A stretch of DNA of 64,000 bases from Burkholderia sp. D-99. Lineage in GTDB: Bacteria > Pseudomonadota > Gammaproteobacteria > Burkholderiales > Burkholderiaceae. The notes beneath the pieces were generated by a model. That model made no database searches. It saw nothing but the letters and a program-made list of their open reading frames with translations, and was not told where the DNA came from. The position numbers were made by a program, and so were the translations under genes. Below, one piece after another: positions 54,508 to 62,642 of the stretch; within the stretch, counting starts at the first letter, position 1; each line of letters starts with the position of its first letter. The DNA is taken from NCBI RefSeq assembly GCF_011605345.1, contig NZ_JAAOXM010000003.1:372001-436000 (forward strand), given 5' to 3'.

Positions 54508-57459
54508 TCACTTGCCTGTCGTCACGCCGGCGGTCGCGGCTGCACGGCGCTCGAGCAGATCGAGCTGCTCCGCGTTGAAGCGCGCGTAGGCTTGCTGCCA
54601 GTCGGACGGCTGCGCGACGGGCAGCACCTGCACGGCCGTCACCTTGTACTCGGGGCAGTTCGTCGCCCAGTCCGAACTGTCCGTCGTGATCACGTTCGCA
54701 CCCGATTCGGGGAAGTGGAACGTCGTATAGACGACGCCCGGCTGCATGCGTTCGGTCACGAGCGCGCGCAGCACCGTCTGCCCCGCACGCGACTCGATAC
54801 CGACCCAGTCGCCGCTGCGGATACCGCGATCCTGAGCGTCGTGCGGATGGATTTCGAGGCGATCCTCTTCATGCCAGCGGACGTTCTCGGTGCGGCGTGT
54901 CTGCGCGCCGACGTTGTATTGCGACAGGATGCGACCCGTCGTCAGGATCAGCGGATAACGTTGTGTGACCTTCTCCGGCGACGCAATGAACTGCGTGATC
55001 ACGAACTTGCCCTTGCCGCGCACGAATGCGTCGATATGCATCGTCGGCGTGCCTTCCGGGGCGTGCTCGTTGCACGGCCACTGGATGCTGCCGAGCGCGT
55101 CGAGCTTCGCGTACGACACGCCCGAGAAGGTCGGCGTGAGTCGTGCGATCTCGTCCATGATTTCCGACGGATGCGCATAGTCCATCTCGTAGCCGAGCGC
55201 GCGTGACAGCATCAACGTGACTTCCCAGTCCGCGTAGCCCGCGAGCGGCGGCATCACCTTGCGCACGCGCGAGATGCGGCGTTCCGCGTTCGTGAACGTG
55301 CCGTCCTTCTCGAGGAACGACGAGCCGGGCAGCAGCACGTGCGCGTATTTCGCGGTCTCGTTCAGGAAGATGTCCTGTACGACGATGCATTCCATGGCCG
55401 ACAGCGCGGCCGCGACGTGCTGCGTATTCGGGTCCGACTGGACGATGTCCTCACCCTGGCAGTAGAGCCCCTTGAAGCTGCCGTCGAGCGCCGCGTCGAA
55501 CATGTTCGGGATGCGCAGCCCCGGTTCCGGTTGCAGCGTGGCCGACCACGCCTGTTCGAATTGCGTGCGCACGATCGTGTCGCTGATGTGCCGGTAGCCG
55601 GGCAGCTCGTGCGGGAACGAGCCCATGTCGCACGAGCCTTGCACGTTGTTCTGGCCGCGCAGCGGATTGACGCCGACACCTTCGCGGCCGACGTTGCCGG
55701 TCGCCATCGCGAGGTTGGCGATGCCCATCACCGTCGTCGAGCCCTGCGCGTGCTCGGTCACGCCCAGCCCGTAGTAGATCGCGGCATTGCCGCCCGTCGC
55801 ATAGAGGCGCGCGGCTTCACGGACAAGCTCGGCCGGCACGCCCGTCACGTCGGCGGTCGCCTCGGGCGAATTGTCGGCACGCGATACGAAGTCGCGCCAC
55901 TGCTCGAATGCGCGCGTCTCGCAGCGTTCGGCGACGAACGCGTCGGCGACGAGCCCTTCGGTGACGATCACGTGCGCGAGCGCATTGACGATCGCGACGT
56001 TGGTGCCGGGGCGCAGCTGCAGATGGTGGGTGGCCTTCACGTGCGGGCCGTCGACGACGTCGATGCGGCGCGGGTCGATCACGATCAGCTTCGCACCCTC
56101 ACGCACACGCCGCTTCATCCGCGAGCCGAACACCGGGTGGCCGTCGGTCGGGTTCGCGCCCATCACGACGATCACGTCGGCCTGGCCGACCGACGCGAAC
56201 GTCTGCGTGCCGGCCGATTCGCCGAGCGTCGTCTTGAGGCCATAGCCCGTCGGCGAGTGGCATACGCGTGCGCAGGTGTCGACGTTGTTGTTGCCGAACG
56301 CGGCGCGCACCAGTTTCTGCACGAGGTAGGTTTCCTCGTTCGTGCAGCGCGACGACGTGATGCCGCCGATCGAGTCGCGGCCGTACTTCTGCTGCAGCTT
56401 GCGGAATTGCGTTGCCGCGTAGGTGAGCGCTTCGTCCCAGCTGACTTCGCGCCACGGGTCGGTGATCTTCTCGCGGATCATCGGCTTCGTGATGCGATCC
56501 TTGTGCGTGGCATAACCCCAGGCGAAGCGTCCCTTCACGCACGCGTGGCCTTCGTTCGCGAGGCCGTTCTTGTGCGGCGTCATGCGCACGACCTGCGTGC
56601 CTTTCATCTCGGCCTTGAACGAGCAGCCGACGCCGCAGTACGCGCAGGTCGTGACGACGGAGTGTTCGGCCTGCCCGAGTTGCACGACCGACTTTTCCTG
56701 CAGTGTGGCGGTCGGGCATGCGGCGACGCACGCGCCGCACGATACGCATTCCGACGCCATGAACGATTCGCTTTCGCCTGCGGCGACGCGCGATTCGAAG
56801 CCGCGTGCGGCGATCGTCAGCGCGAACGTGCCCTGCGTTTCCTCGCAGGCGCGCACGCAGCGGTTGCAGACGATGCACTTCGACGGGTCGTACGTGAAGT
56901 ACGGATTCGATTCGTCCTTGCGGTCTTTCAGGTGATTCGCGCCGTCGAAGCCGTAGCGCACTTCGCGCAGCCCGACGACACCCGCCATGTCCTGCAGCTC
57001 GCAGTCGCCGTTGGCGGGGCAGGTGAGGCAGTCGAGCGGATGGTCGGAAATGTACAGCTCCATCACGTTGCGGCGCAGCGACTGCAGCCGGTCCGACTGC
57101 GTGCGCACCTTCATGCCCGCTTCGGCAGGCGTCGTGCACGAGGCGGGATAACCGCGCCGGCCTTCGATCTCGACGAGGCACAGCCGGCACGAGCCGAACG
57201 GTTCGAGCGAGTCGGTCGCACAGAGCTTCGGGACGTTGACGCCGGCTTCGATCGCCGCGCGCATTACCGACGTGCCGGCCGGCACCGTAACGGGCTGGCC
57301 GTCGATTTCGAGCGTGACGTCGATATCGGCATGCCGTTGCGGCGTGCCGTAGTCGGTATCGTCGAACGGGTCGCGGGCACGCGCTTGCGCGGCGCTCTTG
57401 CACGCGCATTGGCCCGAGCCGCAGCCGCCTTGGCGGACGTTGTTCGTGTCGAGTGACAT
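54508..57459 (-). CDS. fdsA: NAD-dependent formate dehydrogenase alpha (catalytic, Mo) subunit
   Basis: 983 residues from the ATG at 57459 (MSLDTNNVRQGGCGSGQ). N-terminal 2Fe-2S domain (C80, C91, C94, C108), a His/Cys cluster (H140, C144, C147, C153), two 4Fe-4S clusters (C195-C205 and C238-C248) and a further 4Fe-4S (C272, C275, C279, C307). The bis-MGD molybdenum domain carries active-site Cys400 (ARVCHSPTGYG), so this is the Cys-type enzyme, not selenocysteine. Residues NRCVRACEETQG and the oxidoreductase C-terminus are normal. It oxidises formate to CO2. Confidence 0.96.
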   Translation of the reverse strand: MSLDTNNVRQGGCGSGQCACKSAAQARARDPFDDTDYGTPQRHADIDVTLEIDGQPVTVPAGTSVMRAAIEAGVNVPKLCATDSLEPFGSCRLCLVEIEGRRGYPASCTTPAEAGMKVRTQSDRLQSLRRNVMELYISDHPLDCLTCPANGDCELQDMAGVVGLREVRYGFDGANHLKDRKDESNPYFTYDPSKCIVCNRCVRACEETQGTFALTIAARGFESRVAAGESESFMASECVSCGACVAACPTATLQEKSVVQLGQAEHSVVTTCAYCGVGCSFKAEMKGTQVVRMTPHKNGLANEGHACVKGRFAWGYATHKDRITKPMIREKITDPWREVSWDEALTYAATQFRKLQQKYGRDSIGGITSSRCTNEETYLVQKLVRAAFGNNNVDTCARVCHSPTGYGLKTTLGESAGTQTFASVGQADVIVVMGANPTDGHPVFGSRMKRRVREGAKLIVIDPRRIDVVDGPHVKATHHLQLRPGTNVAIVNALAHVIVTEGLVADAFVAERCETRAFEQWRDFVSRADNSPEATADVTGVPAELVREAARLYATGGNAAIYYGLGVTEHAQGSTTVMGIANLAMATGNVGREGVGVNPLRGQNNVQGSCDMGSFPHELPGYRHISDTIVRTQFEQAWSATLQPEPGLRIPNMFDAALDGSFKGLYCQGEDIVQSDPNTQHVAAALSAMECIVVQDIFLNETAKYAHVLLPGSSFLEKDGTFTNAERRISRVRKVMPPLAGYADWEVTLMLSRALGYEMDYAHPSEIMDEIARLTPTFSGVSYAKLDALGSIQWPCNEHAPEGTPTMHIDAFVRGKGKFVITQFIASPEKVTQRYPLILTTGRILSQYNVGAQTRRTENVRWHEEDRLEIHPHDAQDRGIRSGDWVGIESRAGQTVLRALVTERMQPGVVYTTFHFPESGANVITTDSSDWATNCPEYKVTAVQVLPVAQPSDWQQAYARFNAEQLDLLERRAAATAGVTTGK

Positions 57460-57476
57460 GCAGGGCTCCTTCTGGG

Positions 57477-59054
57477 TCAGGCCGCAGCCTTGACCGGACC
57501 CGACGCGGCATCCTTGCCGGCGGCGAGCCCGAAATCTTCGGGGAAATGGTCGAGTGCGGACAGCACCGGGTAGGGCGTCATGCCGCCCATCGCGCACAGC
57601 GAACCGGCCAGCATCGTGTCGCACAGATCGCGCAGCAGCGTGACCTGCCGCTCCGACGTATCGCCGTGGCGGATGCGCGCGATCGTCTCGACGCCGCGCG
57701 TCGAACCGATCCGGCACGGCGTGCACTTGCCGCACGACTCGATCGCGCAGAACTTCATCGCGTATTCGGCCAGCTCGGCGAGGTTCGACGTATCGTCGTG
57801 GAGCACGATGCCACCGTGGCCGACTACCGCGCCGATCGCCGTATACGCTTCGTAGTCGAGCGGTACGTCCCACTGGTGGCCGGGAAGGTAGGTGCCGAGA
57901 GGGCCGCCGACCTGTGCGGCGCGTGCGGGCCGGCCGCTTGCCGTCCCACCGCCGAAATCGAACAGCAGCTCGCGCAGTGTGACGCCGAACGCGAGCTCGA
58001 CGAGGCCGCCGTGGCGGATGTTGCCCGCGAGCTGGAACGGCAACGTCCCGCGTGAGCGGCCCATCCCGTAGTCGCGATAGAACGCGGCGCCGCGCGCGAA
58101 GATCACGGGTGCCGTTGCAAGCGTGATCACGTTGTTGATGACGGTCGGCTGACCGTGCAGGCCGGCGAGCGCGGGCAGCGGCGGTTTCGCCCGCACGACA
58201 CCGCGCTTGCCTTCGAGCGATTCGAGCAGTGCCGTTTCCTCGCCGCACACGTACGAGCCCGCGCCTTTCGCGACGTGCAGCTCGAATGCATGCGCGGAAC
58301 CGAGCACGTGCTCGCCGAGCCAGCCGGCTTCACGTGCGCGGACGATCGCGGCTTCGAGCGTGGCGATCGCGTGCGGGTATTCGCTGCGCACGTAGATGTA
58401 GCCGACCGTCGCGCCGGTCGCGACGCCCGCGATGATCATCCCTTCGATCAGGCAGTACGGATCGCACTCCATGATCAGGCGGTCGGAGAAGGTGCCCGAA
58501 TCACCTTCGTCTGCATTGCAGACGATGTATTTCTGCGTGGCGCTTGCATGCCGGACCGTACGCCACTTGATGCCTGCCGGGAACGCAGCACCACCGCGGC
58601 CGCGCAACCCCGATTCGAGCAGCGTCTCGCACGCGGCATTGCCGTCGAGCGCCAGTGCGTTCTTCAGGCCGGCGAGGCCTTCGTATTGCAGGTAGTCGTC
58701 GATCGACAGCGGATCGGTCAGGCCGATGCGCGCGAAGGTGAGGCGCTGCTGGCGCGCGAGATAGGGCAATGCGTCGACGAGGCCGACACCGCTCGGATGC
58801 GTGCCGCCTTCTAGCCAGTTTGCGTCGAACAGGGCCGGCACGTCGGCGGCCGACAGGTTCGCATAGCCGACGCGGCCGGCGGCCGTGCCGACCTCGACGA
58901 GCGGCTCGAGCCACAGCAGCCCGCGCGAACCGTTGCGGACCAGTTCGACGGCGACGCCGCGCCGTTGGGCTTCCGCCGCGATCGCGGCGGCGAGCGCGTC
59001 GGCGCCGAGTGCGAGCGCGGACGAATCGCGCGGAACGTAGATGCGGGTCGTCAT
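57477..59054 (-). CDS. fdsB: formate dehydrogenase beta (NADH/FMN) subunit
   Basis: 525 residues from the ATG at 59054 (MTTRIYVPRDSSALALGADA), overlapping the fdsG stop by four bases. An N-terminal thioredoxin-like domain precedes the NuoF-like core: GLRGRGGAAFPAGIKW (NAD(H) site), VCNADEGDSGTFSDR (FMN site) and the 4Fe-4S motif ESCGKCTPCRIG near the C-terminus. Passes electrons from the alpha subunit to NAD+. Confidence 0.95.
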   Translation of the reverse strand: MTTRIYVPRDSSALALGADALAAAIAAEAQRRGVAVELVRNGSRGLLWLEPLVEVGTAAGRVGYANLSAADVPALFDANWLEGGTHPSGVGLVDALPYLARQQRLTFARIGLTDPLSIDDYLQYEGLAGLKNALALDGNAACETLLESGLRGRGGAAFPAGIKWRTVRHASATQKYIVCNADEGDSGTFSDRLIMECDPYCLIEGMIIAGVATGATVGYIYVRSEYPHAIATLEAAIVRAREAGWLGEHVLGSAHAFELHVAKGAGSYVCGEETALLESLEGKRGVVRAKPPLPALAGLHGQPTVINNVITLATAPVIFARGAAFYRDYGMGRSRGTLPFQLAGNIRHGGLVELAFGVTLRELLFDFGGGTASGRPARAAQVGGPLGTYLPGHQWDVPLDYEAYTAIGAVVGHGGIVLHDDTSNLAELAEYAMKFCAIESCGKCTPCRIGSTRGVETIARIRHGDTSERQVTLLRDLCDTMLAGSLCAMGGMTPYPVLSALDHFPEDFGLAAGKDAASGPVKAAA

Positions 59055-59551
59055 GCGGCCTCCGGGGTATGAGCGACCGCCTCGGCGAGCAGCGCGTCGA
59101 ATTTCTCCGGCGTGACCCTGGCGTGCAGCACGCCGTTGACTGTCAGCGACGGCGACTGCGCACACAGTCCGAGGCAGTAGACCGATTCGAGCGCGACGTC
59201 ACCGGGCGCATGCGCATTCGCGACATCGCCGTGTGCCGCGTCGAGCCGGCAACCCGTGCGGGCTTCCGCATGCGCGGCCAGCGCTTCGCAGCCCATGCTG
59301 CGGCACGCTTCGGCACGGCACATCTGGATCGTCACGCGCGCGGGCGGCGCGGTGCGGAAGTGGTGGTAGTAAGTCAGTACGCCGTGCACTTCCGCGCGCG
59401 ACAGGTTGAGCGCCTTGGCGAGCGGCGCGACGCAGCCCGGCGGTACGTAACCCGCGTCGTCCTGGATCGCGTGCAGGATCGCCACGAGCGACTGGCCGGC
59501 GCGTGCATGGCGCTCGACGAGCGCGTCGGGCGCTTGGGAATTCGGGGACAT
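59051..59551 (-). CDS. fdsG: formate dehydrogenase gamma (2Fe-2S, NuoE-like) subunit
   Basis: 166 residues, MSPNSQAPDALVERHARAGQ. The thioredoxin-like 2Fe-2S domain ligands are the Cys pair in QMCRAEACRSMG and the later pair in VYCLGLCAQSP. The N-terminal helical part VPPGCVAPLAKALNLSRAEV matches NuoE/FdsG. First gene of the operon. GGAGGAGC precedes its ATG. It completes the fdsGBA module that resembles the NADH-dehydrogenase arm of complex I. Confidence 0.94.
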   Translation of the reverse strand: MSPNSQAPDALVERHARAGQSLVAILHAIQDDAGYVPPGCVAPLAKALNLSRAEVHGVLTYYHHFRTAPPARVTIQMCRAEACRSMGCEALAAHAEARTGCRLDAAHGDVANAHAPGDVALESVYCLGLCAQSPSLTVNGVLHARVTPEKFDALLAEAVAHTPEAA

Positions 59552-59682
59552 CGCTTGTGCTCCTCCAAAGTCTCATATGCGCTCGCAATTCATATAGTGC
59601 GCATCGCGACTTCGTTCTGATTGATTTCGACCAACGATAAGCGGAAGATCTGGCGGTCGCAATAGGAAATCGGAGTGCATAA
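59552..59682. promoter_or_regulatory. divergent promoter region of fds operon and its regulator, with CATAT...GCGC repeats
   Basis: Direct repeats CATATGCGC (59574-59582) and CATATAGTGCGC (59591-59602), one and a half helical turns apart, lie just upstream of the fdsG ribosome-binding site. They are likely binding sites for the divergent ModE-like regulator. No perfect -35/-10 pair is visible. Confidence 0.45.
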
Positions 59683-60789
59683 TTGATTCGAATCGAATGC
59701 GACGCGTATCTGACCGTACGCGACACGGAAGGCCGTGCGGCCAGCCTGTCGGATGTCGCGCCCTTGCTGGAACTCGTGGCCGACACGGGCAGCATTGCGC
59801 AGGCTGCCCAAGCGAAAGGGCTGTCCTACCGGCACGCGTGGGGCATGCTGCGCGCGCTGGAGGCGTGCATCGGCGGGGAACTGATCGAAACGGCGCGAGG
59901 CAAGGGCTCGACGCTGTCCGCACTTGGGCAGGCGGTCGTCGACGCGCAGCGCCTCGCGCGCAGCCGGCTCGACGGGAACTTGCGAACGCTGGCGGCTGAA
60001 GTGGCGAGCGACCTGAACCGGCGGCTCGCGCAGCGCGACGGCGCCGTGCGCATCCACGCGTCGCACGGCTACGCGGTCGCGACGCTCGTATCGGCGCTCG
60101 TCGATGCGCAGGCGGCTGTCGACATCAAGTATCGCGAGAGCGTCGAGGCCGTGCAGGCGCTTGCCCGCGGCGAGTGCGACCTGGCCGGCTTCCATCTGCC
60201 GCGCGGTGCGTTTCGCGCGCAGTGCGCACAGATTTACCGGCCGTGGCTCGACGATACGCGCCATGTGCTGATTCACCTGACACGGCGCCAGCAGGGGCTG
60301 TTCGTACCGCGCGGCAACCCGAAGCAGGTTCGTGGGCTCGCGGATCTCGCACGCAATGACATCCGCTTCGTCAACCGCCAGCCGGGGTCGGGCACGCGCA
60401 TGCTGCTGGATCTTGCGCTGCGCGCGATCGGCATCGATCCCGAGCGCATCGACGGCTACGCGTCGGCGGAACTCACGCATTCGGCGATCGCAGCGTTCGT
60501 CGCGAGCGGGATGGCCGATCTCGGCTTCGGCGTCGAGCCTGCCGCCCATCATTTCGGGCTCGATTTCATCCCGGTCGTCGACGAAGACTATTACTTCGCG
60601 TGCGAACGTGCGCGGCTCGACGCACGGCCACTAGCCGGCGTACTGGCGCTGCTGCGCGACGCGCGCTTCGTCGAGCGTGTCGCGCATCTCGACGGCTACG
60701 ATCCGGCCGCGTGCGGAACGCTGACGAGCATCGCGACGGGGCTGGCCGGCGGCGACGGCGCGAGCGTGCCGGACGGCAATTCCCGGTAA
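59683..60789 (+). CDS. ModE-like regulator with periplasmic-binding-protein-type sensor domain
   Basis: 368 residues with a TTG start at 59683, preceded by GGAG seven bases upstream. N-terminal ModE-type winged helix (LLELVADTGSIAQAAQAKGLSYRHAWGMLRALE), then a type-2 PBP fold (FVNRQPGSGTRMLLDLALR, GMADLGFGVEPAA). This layout occurs in regulators that respond to molybdate or formate-linked genes. It is divergent from fdsGBA-D and probably controls it. Not the LysR-type FdsR described in Cupriavidus, so no symbol. Confidence 0.82.
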   Translation: MIRIECDAYLTVRDTEGRAASLSDVAPLLELVADTGSIAQAAQAKGLSYRHAWGMLRALEACIGGELIETARGKGSTLSALGQAVVDAQRLARSRLDGNLRTLAAEVASDLNRRLAQRDGAVRIHASHGYAVATLVSALVDAQAAVDIKYRESVEAVQALARGECDLAGFHLPRGAFRAQCAQIYRPWLDDTRHVLIHLTRRQQGLFVPRGNPKQVRGLADLARNDIRFVNRQPGSGTRMLLDLALRAIGIDPERIDGYASAELTHSAIAAFVASGMADLGFGVEPAAHHFGLDFIPVVDEDYYFACERARLDARPLAGVLALLRDARFVERVAHLDGYDPAACGTLTSIATGLAGGDGASVPDGNSR

Positions 60790-60890
60790 CGCGGGCGCGA
60801 TCGCACCGCGCTGCAGCAGCGGGGGATTTGCGCTACGCTTGCCGCTTGACCAACGTTCCAACAAGCACGCCGTTCAAGCGTCATCCCGCC

Positions 60891-61160
60891 ATGAAATTTT
60901 CCGTTCCCCTCGCCGCGGCAGCGTTGACCGCGGGGCTGCTGGCCGCTGTTTCGCCGTTTGCGCTCGCGCAGAATTCCCCGGGTGTGCCCGGCGGTATCCT
61001 GAGCGAACAGTTTCGCCTGAACGAGCATCCGCAGATGCCGTTCGCAGCGTCGACGCCGTCGCAGAAATACCAGAGCGGCAAGAAGTCGGCCTTGCGTCGC
61101 AAGGGCGACATGGGCGATCCGAACGGCTGCAACCTGAAGTGTCCGCAGGATAGCCAGTAA
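60891..61160 (+). CDS. small secreted hypothetical protein (89 aa)
   Basis: MKFSVPLAAAALTAGLLAAV... is a clear signal peptide, cut near FALA-QNS. The mature part is about 60 residues with two Cys near the end (GCNLKCPQDS) that could form a disulfide. ATG at 60891 chosen for the signal peptide. Monocistronic, function unknown. Confidence 0.65.
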   Translation: MKFSVPLAAAALTAGLLAAVSPFALAQNSPGVPGGILSEQFRLNEHPQMPFAASTPSQKYQSGKKSALRRKGDMGDPNGCNLKCPQDSQ

Positions 61161-61240
61161 CCGGGTGGACGGGTGCGTCCGCACGAGGTCATGCGGCGCC
61201 GGTTGTTTGGCGCGCGTTGCGTCTGTGCACCGGCCTAGCC

Positions 61241-61267
61241 GGCTGACCGGCTGACCGGCTGACCGGC
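61241..61267. repeat. 8-base tandem repeat GGCTGACC, three copies
   Basis: GGCTGACC at 61241, 61249 and 61257, followed by GGC. Lies in the gap after the small secreted protein, before a terminator. Probably replication slippage. Confidence 0.8.
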
Positions 61268-61303
61268 AACTGCCGGAGTCCCGTGCGATTCCGATTCGGT
61301 CCG

Positions 61304-61344
61304 AGCCCCGCGAAGCGTTGCCGCTTCGCGGGGCTTTTGCTTTC
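61304..61344 (+). terminator. terminator after small secreted protein
   Basis: AGCCCCGCGAAGCG (61304-61317), TTGC, CGCTTCGCGGGGCT (61322-61335), TTTT. A perfect 14-base stem. Confidence 0.88.
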
Positions 61345-61553
61345 TGGCGAATCTTCACGCGACTCGATGCCGGGCGATGCCCGCGTGTGCGCATCGCCGG
61401 CCTGGGCTGTGATTTAGGGTTAACCCGCAAATCAGGAAGGATGACTTCCAGAAACCTGCCTTATTCTTAAGCATCCGCCTACATAAACTTCGGGTTGTCA
61501 GCGATGAACAAGGTGTTCACCGCGAACACAGACAAATCTGGAGGTAGGTCATC
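61345..61553. other. upstream region of DUF4148 gene
   Basis: No certain gene. Contains a 17-codon frame from the ATG at 61504 whose TGA overlaps the ATG of the DUF4148 gene, possibly a coupled leader peptide. Sequence TTAGGGTTAACCCGC (61416-61430) includes a GGGTTAACCC palindrome that may be a binding site. Confidence 0.4.
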
Positions 61554-61907
61554 ATGAAGTCGCTCGTTCAAGCTGTTGTCGTTGCTGCCGCTCTCGTCGC
61601 CCCGGTCGTGTCGTTTGCCCAGTCGGGTTCGACGATCACCCGCGCGCAGGTTCGCGCCGAACTGGTCCAGTTGCAGCAGGCAGGTTACAACTCCGCTCGC
61701 GGCGAAGATCCGCATTATCCGGAAGCGATCCAGGCTGCAACGGCGCGTGTTGCAGAGCAGCAGCGCAGCGCGCTGGCGCAAGCGCAAGGCGCCGACGCCA
61801 GCGGTTACGGCGCACAGGCGCAGGGTGCGTCGGCATCGGGTTCGCGTGCAATGGGCGTGCGTCCGGCCTCCGCGGAAGAAATGAAGTCGCTGTATCGCGG
61901 CAGCTAA
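61554..61907 (+). CDS. DUF4148 family protein
   Basis: 117 residues. Signal peptide MKSLVQAVVVAAALVAPVVSFA, then the DUF4148 motif TRAQVRAELVQLQQAGYNSARGEDPHYPEAIQAA. Low-complexity Ala/Ser/Gly tail. Small periplasmic proteins of this family are numerous in Burkholderia and of unknown role, often stress-induced. Ribosome-binding site GGAGG nine bases before the ATG. Confidence 0.88.
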   Translation: MKSLVQAVVVAAALVAPVVSFAQSGSTITRAQVRAELVQLQQAGYNSARGEDPHYPEAIQAATARVAEQQRSALAQAQGADASGYGAQAQGASASGSRAMGVRPASAEEMKSLYRGS

Positions 61908-62123
61908 GCCGCGCATTGCCCGGTGTGCGCGGGGTGCGACGACGCGTCGCGCCCCGCACCGTGGCACCCGGGCCGGCCGCTGCCTGGCGCGATCGATGAT
62001 CGTGCGGGCGCGGCAGGACATCCGTCACCTCCTGCCGCCGGAATACCGGTGGCATTTCGCCCGGCCCACCCGTGGCTGGGCGCTTTTTCGGGAGAGGAGC
62101 GGGGCATGCGTTTCGTCGGCAAC

Positions 62124-62156
62124 AAAAAACCCCGCAGACTTGCGTCATGCGGGGTT
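62124..62156 (-). terminator. orphan minus-strand terminator at the element boundary
   Basis: On the minus strand AACCCCGCA, 11-base loop, TGCGGGGTT, then six T residues (plus-strand stem 62128-62136 and 62148-62156). No minus-strand gene lies to its right in the window, so its gene may be on the far side of the element. Confidence 0.7.
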
Positions 62157-62248
62157 CGTGCGACGAGCGCGGAATTTGGTGGGGCGGCGTCAATGTAATT
62201 GATCCACTATCGCCTTTTCCAGTAAGGATTCGCCAGAAAAATACGATC

Positions 62249-62324
62249 AAAGAACCCCCAAAAGAACCCCCGATTTTCGATCGCAAGGCGGTCGAAAGAG
62301 ATTGATTCGCGCACAATCGTGCGC
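62249..62324. repeat. AAAGAACCCCC direct repeats and a GCGCAC/GTGCGC dyad upstream of alpA
   Basis: AAAGAACCCCC at 62249-62259 and again at 62261-62271. GCGCAC (62309-62314), AATC, GTGCGC (62319-62324) is a perfect 6-base dyad 52 bases before the AlpA start. Candidate integrase arm sites and regulator operator respectively. Confidence 0.45.
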
Positions 62325-62375
62325 AGGGTTCAAAGTGAAATGCAGCCGTGTCCACTCTACTGCACACGACCGCAC

Positions 62376-62642
62376 ATGAACGCAACCGTCCACAACACGC
62401 CGCAGCCCGGCGTCGGCAACTCCCCGCAAACTTTGCCGCTTGACGGCTTCACCCGATGGGCCGAGCTCAAGCGTTTTGTCCCTTTTAGCCTCGAAACGAT
62501 TCGACGGCGAGAAGGTGCGGGCCGCTTCCCAAAACGCGTGAAACTCGGCTCGTCGCGCACCGTTGCTTGGCCGAATCGTGAACTCCATCGCTGGATGGCC
62601 GATCCGGTCGGTTATCAAGCGAAAGTGATGGAGGCCGCGTGA
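62376..62642 (+). CDS. alpA: AlpA-family prophage regulator (88 aa)
   Basis: Start at the ATG at 62376 (MNATVHNTPQPGVGNSPQTL). The AlpA helix-turn-helix follows: KRFVPFSLETIRRREGAGRFPKRVKLGSSRTVAWPNRELHRW, with the usual FPKRVKLG and the W-P-x-x-E-x-x-x-W tail. AlpA proteins activate excision or early genes of P4-like elements. First gene of the right-hand element. Its stop overlaps the next start (GTGA). Confidence 0.85.
   Translation: MNATVHNTPQPGVGNSPQTLPLDGFTRWAELKRFVPFSLETIRRREGAGRFPKRVKLGSSRTVAWPNRELHRWMADPVGYQAKVMEAA

Larger units (their letters stand above)
61908..62375. other. boundary region between core genome and the right-hand mobile element
   Basis: No coding gene. It holds a minus-strand terminator (62124-62156) without a gene, then from about 62170 a shift to AT-richer DNA with repeats and a dyad (separate entries). 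The left end of the element must lie here, but no attachment repeat can be assigned without the other end. Confidence 0.5.

Noticed and set aside
55339..57456. 705-codon plus-strand frame over fdsA
   Set aside because: Antisense shadow of the formate dehydrogenase alpha subunit gene.
62160..62210. tRNA-like 3' end (TGGTGGGGCGG) at the right element's boundary
   Set aside because: The acceptor-like stretch is not followed by a T-loop (GTTCGAA), so no tRNA or tRNA fragment can be supported.
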